Below, piece by piece: positions 35,114 through 48,074 of a stretch of DNA of 64,000 nucleotides. Origin of the DNA: Melastoma dodecandrum (Eukaryota; Streptophyta; Magnoliopsida; Myrtales; Melastomataceae); NCBI GenBank assembly GCA_029817715.1, contig JARUPY010000397.1:4030001-4094000 (forward strand). The letters are read 5' to 3'. A program made the position numbers and the translations under genes. Numbering within the stretch: the stretch's first letter is position 1; each line of letters begins with the position of its first letter. Under the pieces are notes generated by a model that saw only the letters and a program-made list of their open reading frames with translations, was not told the DNA's origin and searched no databases.

Positions 35114-38100
35114 CTACTCTCGCGGTCGCTTTCCTCGATTGTCGGGGGAGTACGCTGAACTTCTTTTTTGAGTGGATGAGGGACCTGCTGATGAAGATTC
35201 TGGATTTGGGCCGGATGGGCCTGATGAGCTTGGGCCAAGGTCCACCTTGTCTAGGAAGTCTTGTGCAATATCTTCCCAATATACTCCGTCATCTTGATAC
35301 TCATGCTGGTGGAGCGTACATTGGAGCATGTGGACATGGTTTGGGTCTGTGAACTGGATCTGATGTTGGAGTACTACATCTGGATCTAAGTATGGAACTC
35401 CGTTCTCTTTACAGAGCCTGATCTTCAAAAATTCGTTGTCAGTAATGGCCATTTCTCTATCTGAATGGAGTGGAGCTTCATGAACTAGAGAAAATGGAAG
35501 ACTGGCGAATTCGTCTACTGTGTTGATGGAGGCCATTGCTTGTAGTCTTGAGTCGAAATACCAGTACCTGCGAAAAAGATAAACTGAATATGGGGTTATA
35601 TCGCCGAACTTGAAGTATCTGTCTTGGTGAGCTTCAATCCAAATCTTCCACTGTGTTAATGGAGCAAACCATGCTAGTACTTCAGCTAAGTGAGAGTGAG
35701 GCCTTCTATGTGGTGTGAAAGTATAGAGGTCTCCCAATTGTCCCAGATAAGTGAGTAGTTCTTCGGTGGGGAATTCAAGAGCCATTATGTGTTTGTGCAG
35801 GAGATACCATAAGAGCCATTTTAGTTCCTCAGGGAAGATACTCATTGGTTCAATAGGTATGACTCTGAGGAAAGGGTAGCAGGGATGTAATCCTTGTTCT
35901 GGGAACATCATTCGTCCGTATTTGCTAAAAATTCTTTCCAGATATCGTTTTATCATGAGGCTAGAACTGGCAAGGACTTCTTCTACGTGTTCCTTGTTGT
36001 CATAGTGGATAATCTCTGGGGGAAGAATCCTTCTCATATCCAATGGTTTGGGTACATATGTACGTATCATTGCCTGCAAGCTTGGAACTTCCTGTAGTGA
36101 AGGGTTAGATATATCAAAGGGCCGGGAAAGGAAGTCAGCAACCACATTGGTTCTGCCTTTGATATGTTTGGCGGTGAAGGTGTATTGCGAAAACCATTCT
36201 GAGAGTCTGAGTAGCTGTGCATTCGGTATCTTCTTCTGTGTGAACTTAATCATGGATGGGAAGGAAGACATGTCACTCTCAACAATAAAATGATGGCCAA
36301 TGAGATGGAATTCAAACTTCTTAATGCCATACTTGACTGCCAAAATTTCCTTCATTGTTGAGTGATAGTGCTGCTCAGCTGTGTTAAATCTCCCAGATTT
36401 ATAGGCACATACCTGGCGTTTACCATCCTTTTCCTCTAAGAGGATGGCGGCCCAAAATTGGTCACTTGCATCTGTTTGGAGGATGCGAACTCCATCTGAA
36501 GGGATCTGCAAGGGAGGAAGCATCTGTAAATGGGTCTTTAGATACTTAACTGCTTCGGTTTGGGCTGATCCCCAAGGTGATGAATCCTTCTTGAGTTGGG
36601 CCTCTAATGGACTGGTGTACCTGCTGATGTTAGGAACAAAATCTCTTAAGTAATTAACAATTCCCAGAAACTGCTGGACTTGTTTCTTTGTCAGATTTAG
36701 GTCCGGGAATTTTAGTAGTTCTTGGGCTATATGAGGTCCAGGGTGATACTGTCCATTGGTTAGTCTCATTCCCAAGAATTCCACTGAATGTTCAAAGAGT
36801 CTCATCTTTCTCTCTGAGAGCATTATGCCATGTTCCTGTACAAGGTCTGCAAATTGTTTTAGCAGTTTTTCATGCGAAGGCCTGTCTGGGCTGAATAGCA
36901 GGATGTCATCAATATAAACAAGTGCATAGTCTAAGATCGGTTCAAAGATCTTTATCATAACTTTCTGGAAAAGAGACGGGGCAGTCTTTAGACCAAAGGG
37001 TAATACCGTCCATTGGTAATGTCCGTCTGGGATACAGAATCCCGTTTTCCATTTGTCATCAGGGTGTATGCCAAGTTGCCAAAAGCCACTCTTAAGGTCA
37101 AATTTTGAAAATATTTTTGCTTTGGCAAGTGAAGAGAATAATACTGTTCTTCTTGGCACAGGAAACTTATCATCTTGTAGGAACTGATTTAGAGGTTGAT
37201 AATTTATAACTAACCTCCGTTTCCCCCTGATCTGTTCAGAACGCTTGTTTACGTAAAACGCCTCACATGCCCACTGTGAGTCTGTTGGCTCAATTAATCC
37301 CTGCTGTAATAGAGAAGCACATTCTTTCTTAGCAGCTTTAGTATCATCAGGATTCATACCTGAATGGCTAGCCTTTGTGGGATTAATGTCTTCATTTTGT
37401 TTAAATGGCAGTCGAACAAAGAACTTGGAATTCTTCCATAATGGATGAGGGCATTTCTGTAGAAACTCTTCATGACTTTCTGCAAAGGATGAGTTGAACA
37501 ATTGTTTCATTCTTTCTGCAGGCTCAATAGAAAACATCCGGGTTAGTGATGTATATGGTTTGAAATTTCCACGATATTTGAGTCCTGTAGACAAGACCAT
37601 CAACTCGGGTAGCTTGTGCAGAATGTTCCATCCAAGTATTATATCTCTGCCTGGAAGATCTGTGACATATAAGGAGGATTTGATAATGCAGTTGTGAAAA
37701 AGCTTTATACTTAAATCCTTAGTCTTATGAGTGGTTTGGAATACGTCACTTGATGCAGCCACAAATTTCTTCATGTATGGCACCAGAAATTGTTGTGGCA
37801 CGAGTACTGGGTTAATCATGCTTTCTGCTGCTCCAGTGTCTATGAAAGCAATGGCAGTAACTGGTCTATCGTACTTGGAAAAATATACCTGGACCTTTAT
37901 ATGTGGTGCCATCTGAGAAGCAGCAATGAGTGGGAGTTGTTTGCATGAATCTTTTCCACGAGTTTCTTCCTCATCAGAGTCTCCTGTGACAATGATGGTA
38001 CCATTATTGGATTCTCCAGAGGGTACTTGCCTTATAGGAATGACGGGGAAGTTCTGTCCTTCTGGATGAACTCTGATGGTGTATATTCCCTCTTCAGTTT

Positions 38101-40992
38101 CTGTTCCTGAAAATTCTCCTTCAAGACAAAAAACTGTCTTTTTAGTTGGGAATTCTTCTAAGGAGAAAAGAGATTCAAGATCATCATTCCTCAGGGATGT
38201 CTGGGTGCATTCTTCAATTTGCGCCATTAAGCCTTTTCCCCTTCTGGGGCAGTTCTTTGCAAAGTGGTCAGGCTTATTACAAATGAAGCATCTGGTGGAC
38301 TTCCTTTGTGGTCCAACCTTCCTTTTGAACCTGAGGAATCTTTTCCACTTCTTTGGAAATCTGCGTGATTTCTTAAGGGACCTTTTCTCCTTGGATGAGT
38401 CCTTCTTCCCATGCTTTGTCTTGTAGGGCTTAGTTCCTGGAGCACAAGAACACAAGTCTTTGGTGGTGCACTTAATTTTGTACCTGTTTTTCTTGGCTCG
38501 GCAGACTTGGTCTAGACGTTTGTCTTGATTCAGAAATCCTTGAATGATTTCTTTCCTTTGGCATAGTTCATTGACCCCAGAAATGATTTCTTGCTGAATC
38601 TGTCCGACTGTTAGTTGAGCAATCCTAATATTCTTACTGATAAGGCTTTTCTCAACCATAGCAGATATAGGTGGTTCTATTGAAGATAGAAATACAGGTT
38701 TGTATGTATTGTCTCCACCTAAATGCAAGAATAGATGCAGCATTCTTTGGAAATGTTTATCTAGATCTTGTACCTTGTACGAGCAGCATCTCCGCTGGAA
38801 GAATTCTGTCCTTTTTTCTTCTAAGAGGTCATTTGGGTTGCCAATTAGATGAAGGTGGAGATTGTTCATGAAATCTGGTAAAGTCATATTTACCATCTGG
38901 ACTTGATCTTGTTCTGAGAACAAATTCCACCACGTCTGCAAGGTGCCATGGAAATTGGAGGTCAAGTCTGTAAGGATATCAGAGGTATTATATACGGTTA
39001 CCCTTTTATGAATACACCACGCAAGAAAGTCTTGTATGCGCTGAGGCCATTGGTGTCGTGGTATGTCATCAAAGGTGAACTTGGTATTTCCCTCTGTTCT
39101 CCTAGGAGGAGTTTCTTCCATTGACTCATCTGACTGTACTTCTTCTTGTCTATAGGTACTAGTTTTTGTCTCATCTCTGTCTGCCATGAATAAGTGAGGT
39201 AATACTAAGGATGAGACTTCTGTGGTAACATCAGATACCTGATCTGTTTCATCCGTAGAGGTGCTTTCTTCGGATGAGGAGGTAGTTTCTTCTGATGAGC
39301 TTTCAGAAGTACTATTTTCTTCGTACCTGTCTGCCATTTGAATCTGGGAAGGCATAAAAAGTGGACACTGGGAGAAATAGCTTCCAATAGGGTCATGGTT
39401 ATCATAATAACCGTCAGAAGTATTTTCAGAAAAACTGGGTGAGGACTGAAGAGTAGTCGTTGTTACCCATTTCCTTGTTGGGCAATCAAGAGAGTCCTGA
39501 TGTCCTCGGATCATTAACTGCTGTGTCTGAGGGTTAGGACTAGACTGTGTCTCTGGACTGGGTGTCCGGTGTCTTTCTGTAGGTCTGGAGCTTTCTACCT
39601 TTCTTTTTCCCTCTTTAATCTCACTTCTTCTTCTGGATGACTTTTGCTGTTCTCTAATAACTTCTCTAATTTCTGCGGGATCTTTCTTTCCAGCTTGTCC
39701 ATACAGAGGAGGAGCGTTAGAGGATATTTGCATAAACGGTGAAGTCTTGTTACCAAAATCCAGAATATCAAAAGGCTTTGAGATGGGATTCAAACTTAAC
39801 CCATAGCTTTGTGGGATAACTTGTGGTCGTCCAAAGCTTAGTAGACTGGCAGGGTCTGGTTGTCTGTTTAGATCTACCTGCTTGTCTTCTAAGATCTTGA
39901 TCTGCCTTTTGAGTTTGGCGATCTCATCATCTGGGTCAGACCTGAAATAAGAAGGGTATATACCCTTTTCAAAGTTTTCTAACCTCTTATGAAGAGATTG
40001 GAGCATCGCCTGATTTTTATCCTGATGAGCGTCTATCTTTGCACTGAGCCTGGCTTCTGTTCCTGTCAAAAGTTCCTGAACAGTGTCTATCTTTCTGCAA
40101 ATAGTATTAAGTCCTGAATTCTGTGCTAAGGCATTCTGGCTTTGCCAGTTTATGACATTTTCTGCAATACTATTTCTCAGGGGGTTACCCTGTGCATCAA
40201 CACCTGTGGGAATAGGAATTTTGGAACAGTATTTAATACCGTCAATAGTTTGCTCATCCTGAGTTGGGAAGTTCAACTCTCCAGGTCTTCCCATCATCAT
40301 GATCTCTGATGGGGTGCAAATAGGTATTGGCTTTGCAGCTTCTTGAGCACAACTAGTGGGTGTAACTTCCCCTAGGATTACCTGCAAAGAAGGGTTCTTC
40401 TTCTGCCACTTGAGGATATTTTGATAGCAGGGTAATACCTTAGAGGGCTTCCTTTTAGGCCGTAACCGTGGGGCCTGGTCAATCAGGAACTGCCATGCTC
40501 CGTAATCTGTTTTGATTTGAGGAGCGGCGTCTGCCTCATCATCTTTAGGAGGCTTCTCATCTTGATCATTATCATCCTCACTGTCAGAGTTAAAGTCAGG
40601 AAGTTTTCTCCGTCCTGACCTTTTCTTTCTTGTGGTGTCCTCATCATCACTTAAGAGGTGCTCATCTTTGCATCCGCAGTTTTTTGAGGAACAAACATCC
40701 CAGTAGCAGTGGTCAGTTGCTGGGTCTCTGAAGTGATATATCTCTTGTCCCTGTTCATCAAAAGAATAGATGATACGATTAAGGGGATCAGGTTTCTTCC
40801 GTCGTGGAAGAGGTTGCATCATGAACATAGTCGGGAATATCGAAGGAGTTGGGGCGTCTTTTTCATGTGACCGGTCAAACTTGATGACCACTGTGCCATC
40901 CTTCTCCCTGATGAACTTTGATTCTGAGGACTGAATGGGCTTGACCTTCTGCTGAGTTTTTTCATAGTTGGTGATCCATCTTTCTGGCAAAA
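35114..40992 (-). pseudogene. Pararetrovirus ORF1, copy B: truncated 5' end, otherwise open
   Basis: About 1958 codons are open with no stop or frameshift from the head-to-head junction (about 40992) to the natural stop at 35114. The first ~262 codons (most of the movement protein) are missing and no ATG replaces them. From DLLRLLPERW it contains the linker, capsid with CCHC knuckle, protease (IDTGAAES), RT (YIDD), RNase H and C-terminal extension. CAG stands where copy A has the amber codon. Near the 5' end it shares variants with C (LPDFNSDSEDD) that A and D lack. Confidence 0.9.
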
Positions 40993-41052
40993 GCCGGAGA
41001 AGATCGACGATCTCTCAAGGAGTGATCTTCTCCGGCTTTTGCCAGAAAGATG
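40974..41052. repeat. Centre of the B/C palindrome (head-to-head junction)
   Basis: Inverted arms with AAAGCCGGAGAAGATC on the left and GATCTTCTCCGGCTTT on the right are separated by 18 bases (gacgatctctcaaggagt). The spacer matches leader sequence found after the promoter (34813-34830 complement, 47201-47216) joined to internal ORF1. GATC at the left joint is shared by leader and ORF1. The same centre is present at 48816-48896. Confidence 0.9.
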
Positions 41053-44000
41053 GATCACCAACTATGAAAAAACTCAGCAGAAGGTCAAGCCCATTCAGTC
41101 CTCAGAATCAAAGTTCATCAGGGAGAAGGATGGCACAGTGGTCATCAAGTTTGACCGGTCACATGAAAAAGACGCCCCAACTCCTTCGATATTCCCGACT
41201 ATGTTCATGATGCAACCTCTTCCACGACGGAAGAAACCTGATCCCCTTAACCGTATCATCCATTCTTTTGATGAGCAGGGACAGGAAACATATCACTTCA
41301 GAGACCCAACCACTGACCACTGCTACTGGGATGTTTGTTCCTCAGACATCTGCGGATGCAAAGATGAGCACCTCTTAAGTGATGATGAGGACACCACAAG
41401 AAAGAAAAGGTCAGGACGGAGAAAACTTCCTGACTTTAACTCTGACAGTGAGGATGATAATGATCAAGATGAGAAGCCTCCTAAAGATGATGAGGCAGAC
41501 GCCGCTCCTCAAATCAAAACAGATTACGGAGCATGGCAGTTCCTGATTGACCAAGCCCCACGGTTACGGCCTAAAAAGAAGCCCTCTAAGGTATTACCCT
41601 GCTATCAAAATATCCTCAAGTGGCAGAAGAAGAACCCTTCTTTGCAGGTAATCCTAGGGGAAGTTACACCCACTAGTTGTGCTCAAGAAGCTGCAAAGCC
41701 AATACCTATTTGCACCCCATCAGAGATCATGATGATGGGAAGATCTGGAGAGTTAAACTTCCCAACTCAGGATGAGCAAACTATTGATGGTATTAAGTAC
41801 TGTTCCAAAATTCCTATTCCCACAGGTGTTGATGCACAGGGTAACCCCCTGAGAAATAGTATTGCAGAAAATGTCCTAAATTGGCAAAGTCAGAATGCCT
41901 TAGCACAGAATGCAGGACTCAATACTATCTGCAGAAAAATAGACACTGTTCAAGAACTTTTGACAGGGACAGAAGCCAGGCTCAGTGCAAAGATAGACGC
42001 TCATCAGGATAAAAACCAGACGATGCTCCAATCTCTTCATAAGAGGTTAGATAACTTTGAAAAGGGCAAATACCCTTCTTATTTTAGGTCTGACCCAGAT
42101 GATGAGATCGCCAAACTCAAAAGGCAGATCAAGATCATAGAAGACAAGCAGGTGGATCTAAACAGACAACCAGACCCTGCCAGTCTACTAAGCTTTGGAC
42201 GACCACAAGTTATCCCACAAAGCTATGGTTTAAGTCTGAATCCCATCTCAAAGCCTTTTGATATTCTAGATTTTGGTAACAGGACTTCTTCATTTATGCA
42301 AATATCCTCTAACGCTCCTCCTCTATATGGACAAGCTGGAAAGAAAGATCCTGCAGAAATTAGAGAAGTTATTAGAGAACAGCAAAAGTCATCCAGAAGA
42401 AGAAGTGAGATTAAAGAGGGAAAAAGAAAGGCTGAAAGCTCCAAACCTGCAGAAAGACACCAAACACCCAGTCCAGAGACGCAGTCTAGTCCTAGCCCTC
42501 AGACACAACAGTTAATGATACGAGGACATCAGGACTCTCTTGATTGCCCAACAAGAAAATGGGTAACAACGACTACTCTTCAGTCCTCACCCAGTCTTTC
42601 TGAAAATACTTCTGACGGTTATTATGATAACCACGACCCTATTGGAAGCTATTTCTCCCAGTCTCCACTTTTTATGCCTTCCCAGATTCAAATGGCAGAC
42701 AGGTACGAAGAAAATAGTACTTCTGAAAGCTCATCAGAAGAAACTACCTCCTCATCCGAAGAAAGCACCTCTACGGATGAAACAGATCAGGTATCTGATG
42801 TTACCACAGAAGTCTCATCCTTAGTATTACCTCACCTATTCATGGCAGACAGAGATGAGACAGAAACCAGTACCTATAGACAAGAAGAAGTACAGTCAGA
42901 TGAGTCAATGGAAGAAACTCCTCCTAGGAGAACAGAGGGAAATACCAAGTTCACCTTTGATGACATACCACGGACCCAATGGCCTCAGCGCATACAAGAT
43001 TTTCTTGCGTGGTGCATTCACAAGAGGGTAACTGTATATAACACCTCTGATATCCTTACAAATTTGACCTCCAACTTTCATGGCATATTGCAGACATGGT
43101 GGAATTTGTTCTCAGAACAAGATCAAATCCAGATGGTAAACATGACTTTACCAGACTTCATGAACAACCTCCACCTTCATCTAATTGGCAACCCAAATGA
43201 CCTCCTGGAAGAAAAAAGGACAGAATTCTTTCAGCGAAGATGCTGCTCTTACAAGGTACAAGATTTGGATAAACATTTCCAGAGAATGTTGCATCTATTC
43301 TTGCATTTAGGTGGAGACAATACATACAAACCTGTATTTCTATCCTCGATAGAACCACCTATATCTGCTATGGTTGAGAAAAGCCTTATCAGTAAGAATG
43401 TTAGGATTGCTCAACTAACAGTCGGACAGATCCAGCAAGAAATCATTTCTGGGGTCAATGAACTATGCCAGAGGAAAGAAATCATTCAAGGATTTCTGAA
43501 TCAAGACAAACGTCTAGACCAAGTCTGCCGAGCCAAGAAAAACAGGTACAAAATTAAGTGCACCACCAAAGACTTGTGTTCTTGTGCTCCGGGAACTAAG
43601 CCCTACAAGACAAAGCATGGGAAGAAGGACTCATCCAAGAAACAAAAGTTCCCTAAAAAATCACGCAGGTTTCCAAAGAAGTGGAAGAGATTCCTCAGGT
43701 TCAAGAAGAAGGTTGGACCACAAAGAAAGTCCACCAGATGCTTCATTTGCAATAAGCCTGACCACTTTGCAAAGAATTGCCCCAGAAGAGGAAAAGGCTT
43801 AATGGCGCAAATTGAAGAATGCACCCAGACATCCCTGAAGGATGATGATCTTGAATCTCTTTTCTCCTTAGAAGAATTCCCAACTAAAAGGACAGTTTTT
43901 TGTCTTGAAGGAGAATTTTCAGAACCAGATACTGAAGAAGGAATATACACCATCAGAGTTCATCCAGAAGGACAGAACTTTCCCATCATTCCTATAAGGC

Positions 44001-46915
44001 AAGTACCTTCTGAAGAATCCAATAATGGTACCATCATTGTCACAGGAGACTCTGATGAGGAAGAAACTCGTGGAAAAGATTCATGCAAACAACTCCCACT
44101 CATTGCTGCTTCTCAGATGGCACCACATATAAAGGTCCAGGTATATTTTTCCAAGTACGATAGACCAGTTACTGCCATTGCTTTCATAGACACTGGAGCA
44201 GCAGAAAGCATGATTAACCCAGTACTCGTGCCACAACAATTTCTGGTGCCATACATGAAGAAATTTGTGGCTGCATCAAGTGACGTATTCCAAACCACTC
44301 ATAAGACTAAGGATTTAAGTATAAAGCTTTTTCACAACTGCATTATCAAATCCTCCTTATATGTCACAGATCTTCCAGGCAGAGATATAGTACTTGGATG
44401 GAACATTCTGCACAAGCTACCCGAGTTGATGGTCTTGTCTACAGGACTCAAATATCGTGGAAATTTCAAACCATATACATCACTAACCCGGATGTTTTCT
44501 ATTGAGCCTGCAGAAAGAATGAAACAATTGTTCAACTCATCCTTTGCAGAAAGTCATGAAGAGTTTCTACAGAAATGCCCTCATCCATTATGGAAGAATT
44601 CCAAGTTCTTTGTTCGACTGCCATTTAAACAAAATGAAGACATTAATCCCACAAAGGCTAGCCATTCAGGTATGAATCCTGATGATACTAAAGCTGCTAA
44701 GAAAGAATGTGCTTCTCTATTACAGCAGGGATTAATTGAGCCAACAGACTCACAGTGGGCATGTGAGGCGTTTTACGTAAACAAGCGTTCTGAACAGATC
44801 AGGGGGAAAAGGAGGTTAGTCATAAACTACCAACCTCTAAATCAGTTTCTGCAAGATGATAAATTTCCCTTGCCAAGAAGGACAGTATTATTTTCCTCCC
44901 TAGCCAAGGCAAAAATATTTTCAAAATTTGACCTTAAAAGTGGCTTCTGGCAACTTGGCATACACCCTGATGACAAATGGAAAACGGGATTCTGCATCCC
45001 AGACGGACATTACCAATGGACGGTATTACCCTTTGGACTAAAGACTGCCCCGTCTCTTTTCCAGAAAGCTATGATAAAGATCTTTGAACCGATCTTGGAC
45101 TCTGCACTTGTTTATATTGATGACATCCTGCTATTCAGCCCAGACAGGCCTTCGCATGAAAAACTGCTAAAACAATTTGCAGACCTTGTACAGGAACATG
45201 GCATAATGCTCTCAGAAAAGAAGATGAGACTCTTTGAACATTCAGTGGAATTCCTGGGAATGAGGCTATCAAATGGACAATATCACCCTGGACCTCATAT
45301 AGCCCAAGAACTATTAAAATCCCCGGACCTAAATCTAACAAAGAAACAAGTCCAACAGTTTCTGGGAATTGTTAATTACCTGAGAGATTTTGTTCCTAAC
45401 ATCAGCAGGTACACCAGTCCATTAGAGGCCCAACTCAAGAAGGATTCAACACCTTGGGGGCCTGCCCAAACAGAAGCAGTTAAGTATCTAAAGACCCATT
45501 TACAGATGCTTCCTCCCTTGCAGATCCCTTCAAATGGAGTTCGCATTCTCCAAACAGATGCAAGTGACCAATTTTGGGCCGCCATCCTCTTAGAGGAAAA
45601 GGATGGTAAACGCCAGGTATGTGCCTATAAATCTGAGAGATTTAACACAGCTGAACAGCACTATCACTCAACAATGAAGGAAATTCTGGCAGTCAAGTAT
45701 GGCATTAAGAAGTTTGAGTTCCATCTCATTGGCCATCATTTTGTTATTGAAAGTGACATGTCTTCTTTCCCATCCATGATTAAGTTCACACAGAAGAAGA
45801 TACCGAATGCACAGCTACTCAGACTCTCAGAATGGTTTTCGCAATACACCTTCACCGCCAAACATATCAAAGGCAGAACCAATGTGGTTGCTGACTTCCT
45901 TTCCCGGCCCTTTGATATATCTAACCCTTCACTACAGGAAGTTCCAAGCTTGCAGGCAATGATACGTACATATGTACCCAAACCATTGGATATGAGAAGG
46001 ATTCTTCCCCCAGAGATTATCCACTATGACAACAAGGAACATGTGGAAGAAGTCCTTGCCAATGCTGGCCTCATGATAAAACGATATCTAGAAAGGATTT
46101 TTAGCAAATATGGACGAATGATGTTCTCAGAACAAGGACTACATCCCTGCTACCCTTTCCTCAGGGCCATACCTATTGAACCCATGAGTATCTTCCCTGA
46201 AGAACTAAAATGGCTCTTATGGTATCTCCTGCACAAGTACATAATGGCTCTTGAATTCCCCACTGAAGAACTACTCACTTATCTGGGACAATTAGGAGAC
46301 CTCTATACATTTACACCACACAGAAGGCCTCACTCTCACTTAGCTGAAGTTCTAGCGTGGTTCGCTCCACTAACACAGTGGAAGATTTGGATTGAAGCTC
46401 ACCAAGACAGATACTTCAAGTTCGGAGATATAACCCCATATTCAGTTTATCTTTTTCGCAGGTACTGGTATTTTGACTCAAGACTACAAGCAATGGCATC
46501 CATAAACACAGTAGACGAATTCGCCAGTCTTCCCTTTTCTCTAGTTCATGAAGCTCCACTCCATTCAGACAGAGAAATGGCTATCACCGACAACGAATTT
46601 TTGAAGATCAGGCTCTGTAAAGAGAACGGAGTTCCATACTTAGATCCAGATGTGGTACTCCAACATCAGATCCAGTTCACAGACCCAAACCATGTCCACA
46701 TGCTCCAATGTGCGCTCCACCAGCACGAGCATCAAGATGACGGAGTATATTGGGAAGATATTGCACAAGACTTCCTAGACAAGGTGGACCTTGGCCCAAG
46801 CTCATCAGGCCCATCCGGCCCAAATCCAGAATCCTCATCAGCAGGTCCCTCATCCACTCAAAAAAGAAGTTCAGCGTACTCCCCCGACAATCGAGGAAAG
46901 CGACCGCGAGAATAG
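41022..46915 (+). pseudogene. Pararetrovirus ORF1, copy C: truncated 5' end, otherwise open
   Basis: Open for about 1958 codons (usual count begins at the TTG at 41039; no ATG), stop at 46915. Same missing ~262 codons as B. Counting from 41039, the protease Asp of IDTGAAES is about residue 1051, RT YIDD is 1359-1362 and RNase H ends near 1625, leaving about 333 C-terminal residues. Local differences from the other copies include KKQKFPKKSRRF before the zinc knuckle, ANAGLMIKRY and FSEQGL in the C-terminal extension, and Ser for Tyr before the YIDD strand (shared with D). The 18-base leader fragment precedes it. Confidence 0.9.
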
Positions 46916-47069
46916 CCGCCCACAAGGAATAGAAAAGATGCCTTAGCGATAAGGCCGGTACTAGCAGCCAAACAACTTTCCAAAAGCTGCAAGATTCCTC
47001 CGCAAATTACGCTCCACTAACTTAGCTTTACAACTTTGCTTTCAATTGGCAATAGTGTAATCTTTGTAA

Positions 47070-47077
47070 TATAAATA
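47070..47077 (+). promoter_or_regulatory. Putative pregenomic RNA promoter TATA box, copy C
   Basis: TATAAATA followed by GACACTCCCACCAGAGGAGC. Upstream CAATTGGCAATAG may supply a CAAT-like element. Confidence 0.6.
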
Positions 47078-47699
47078 GACACTCCCACCAGAGGAGCGAG
47101 TAGAGCAATTTTACATTCAGAGCTAATACACAAGTAGTTTCTCCATATCCATGGCCGGCTAAGTTTCTCTCAAGGTGTTATCCAGTAGTGGTTCCCTAGA
47201 TCGACGATCTCTCAAGAAACCCCCTCATCTTCGATAAACCCAAAAAAATCTGCAAAAACCAGAAAACCCAAATTCATGACTCTTTTGTCCAGCATCCATC
47301 GTATGCTTTATCTTGCATTTATTTTATCACTCTTGTTTCCAGAGTTTTTCAGGTTCTGCTTTGTTTTAATTGTCTACCCTCTATCACCTTTGTTAATATT
47401 TGTATTTGGTTAAAGCTGGCAACTTTCTTACCTTACTGTTCCGTGTCTATGTTATCTAATTCAGTATAATGGTATGACCTGTTTAAAGAACGGACTCTTC
47501 CCTAGACAAACTCTAAAATCTTGTGATGAGTATTGTGATTTTGGCTGCTTAAACTCTAATTGTGAAATGGATGTTTGCAGTACACTGTTAACTCGGTAGA
47601 GTTCTCTCAGAACCGTAAAGCTATCGACTGCCATAAGGACCACTTGCCATTATAGCCAGGAGGGCTGCCAGGCGCAGGTCGCGGCCACTGATAGTAGGT

Positions 47700-48074
47700 G
47701 TGATGAGGCCTCCACTAGGAAGACAGCGTTTCCGCAAACCCCCCTTTCCCAATAGTAATGTCTTACGTAGCCACTTCCACAGCATTCGTCGACAGTATGA
47801 TGAGCCACTCTGGAAGAAGAAGAAAACTCTTAAACATTTTACCCGTACCATCACTGCATTAGATGAGTACATAAACTATAAGGCCCGAAACTGTGTACTT
47901 CACACAATTGAGGCCCAGCTTTCTTACTTCAACTGCATGAAACCAGGTGAGGAATGGATTTTCCACAACCCTTGGGATTTATGTGGCGGATGGACTTCCC
48001 TCCGCAACCATGTCCAGTATCGGCAGTATCTTGCTTGGTATATCAAGCAACATCTGTATCTATCTACTGCCTAA
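47700..48074 (+). CDS. Pararetrovirus ORF2, copy C (124 aa)
   Basis: Intact and colinear with the other copies. It starts at the first of two adjacent ATGs after GTAGGTGTG, and ends ...HLYLSTA. Basic N-terminal half, aromatic C-terminal half. Function unknown. Confidence 0.75.
   Translation: MMRPPLGRQRFRKPPFPNSNVLRSHFHSIRRQYDEPLWKKKKTLKHFTRTITALDEYINYKARNCVLHTIEAQLSYFNCMKPGEEWIFHNPWDLCGGWTSLRNHVQYRQYLAWYIKQHLYLSTA

Noticed and set aside
40960..41070. Possibility that the palindrome centre is an intron-like splice product in copies B and C
   Set aside because: The leader side of the joint lacks a GT donor (CAAG|AAAC), so ordinary splicing cannot be claimed; kept only as one of several explanations.
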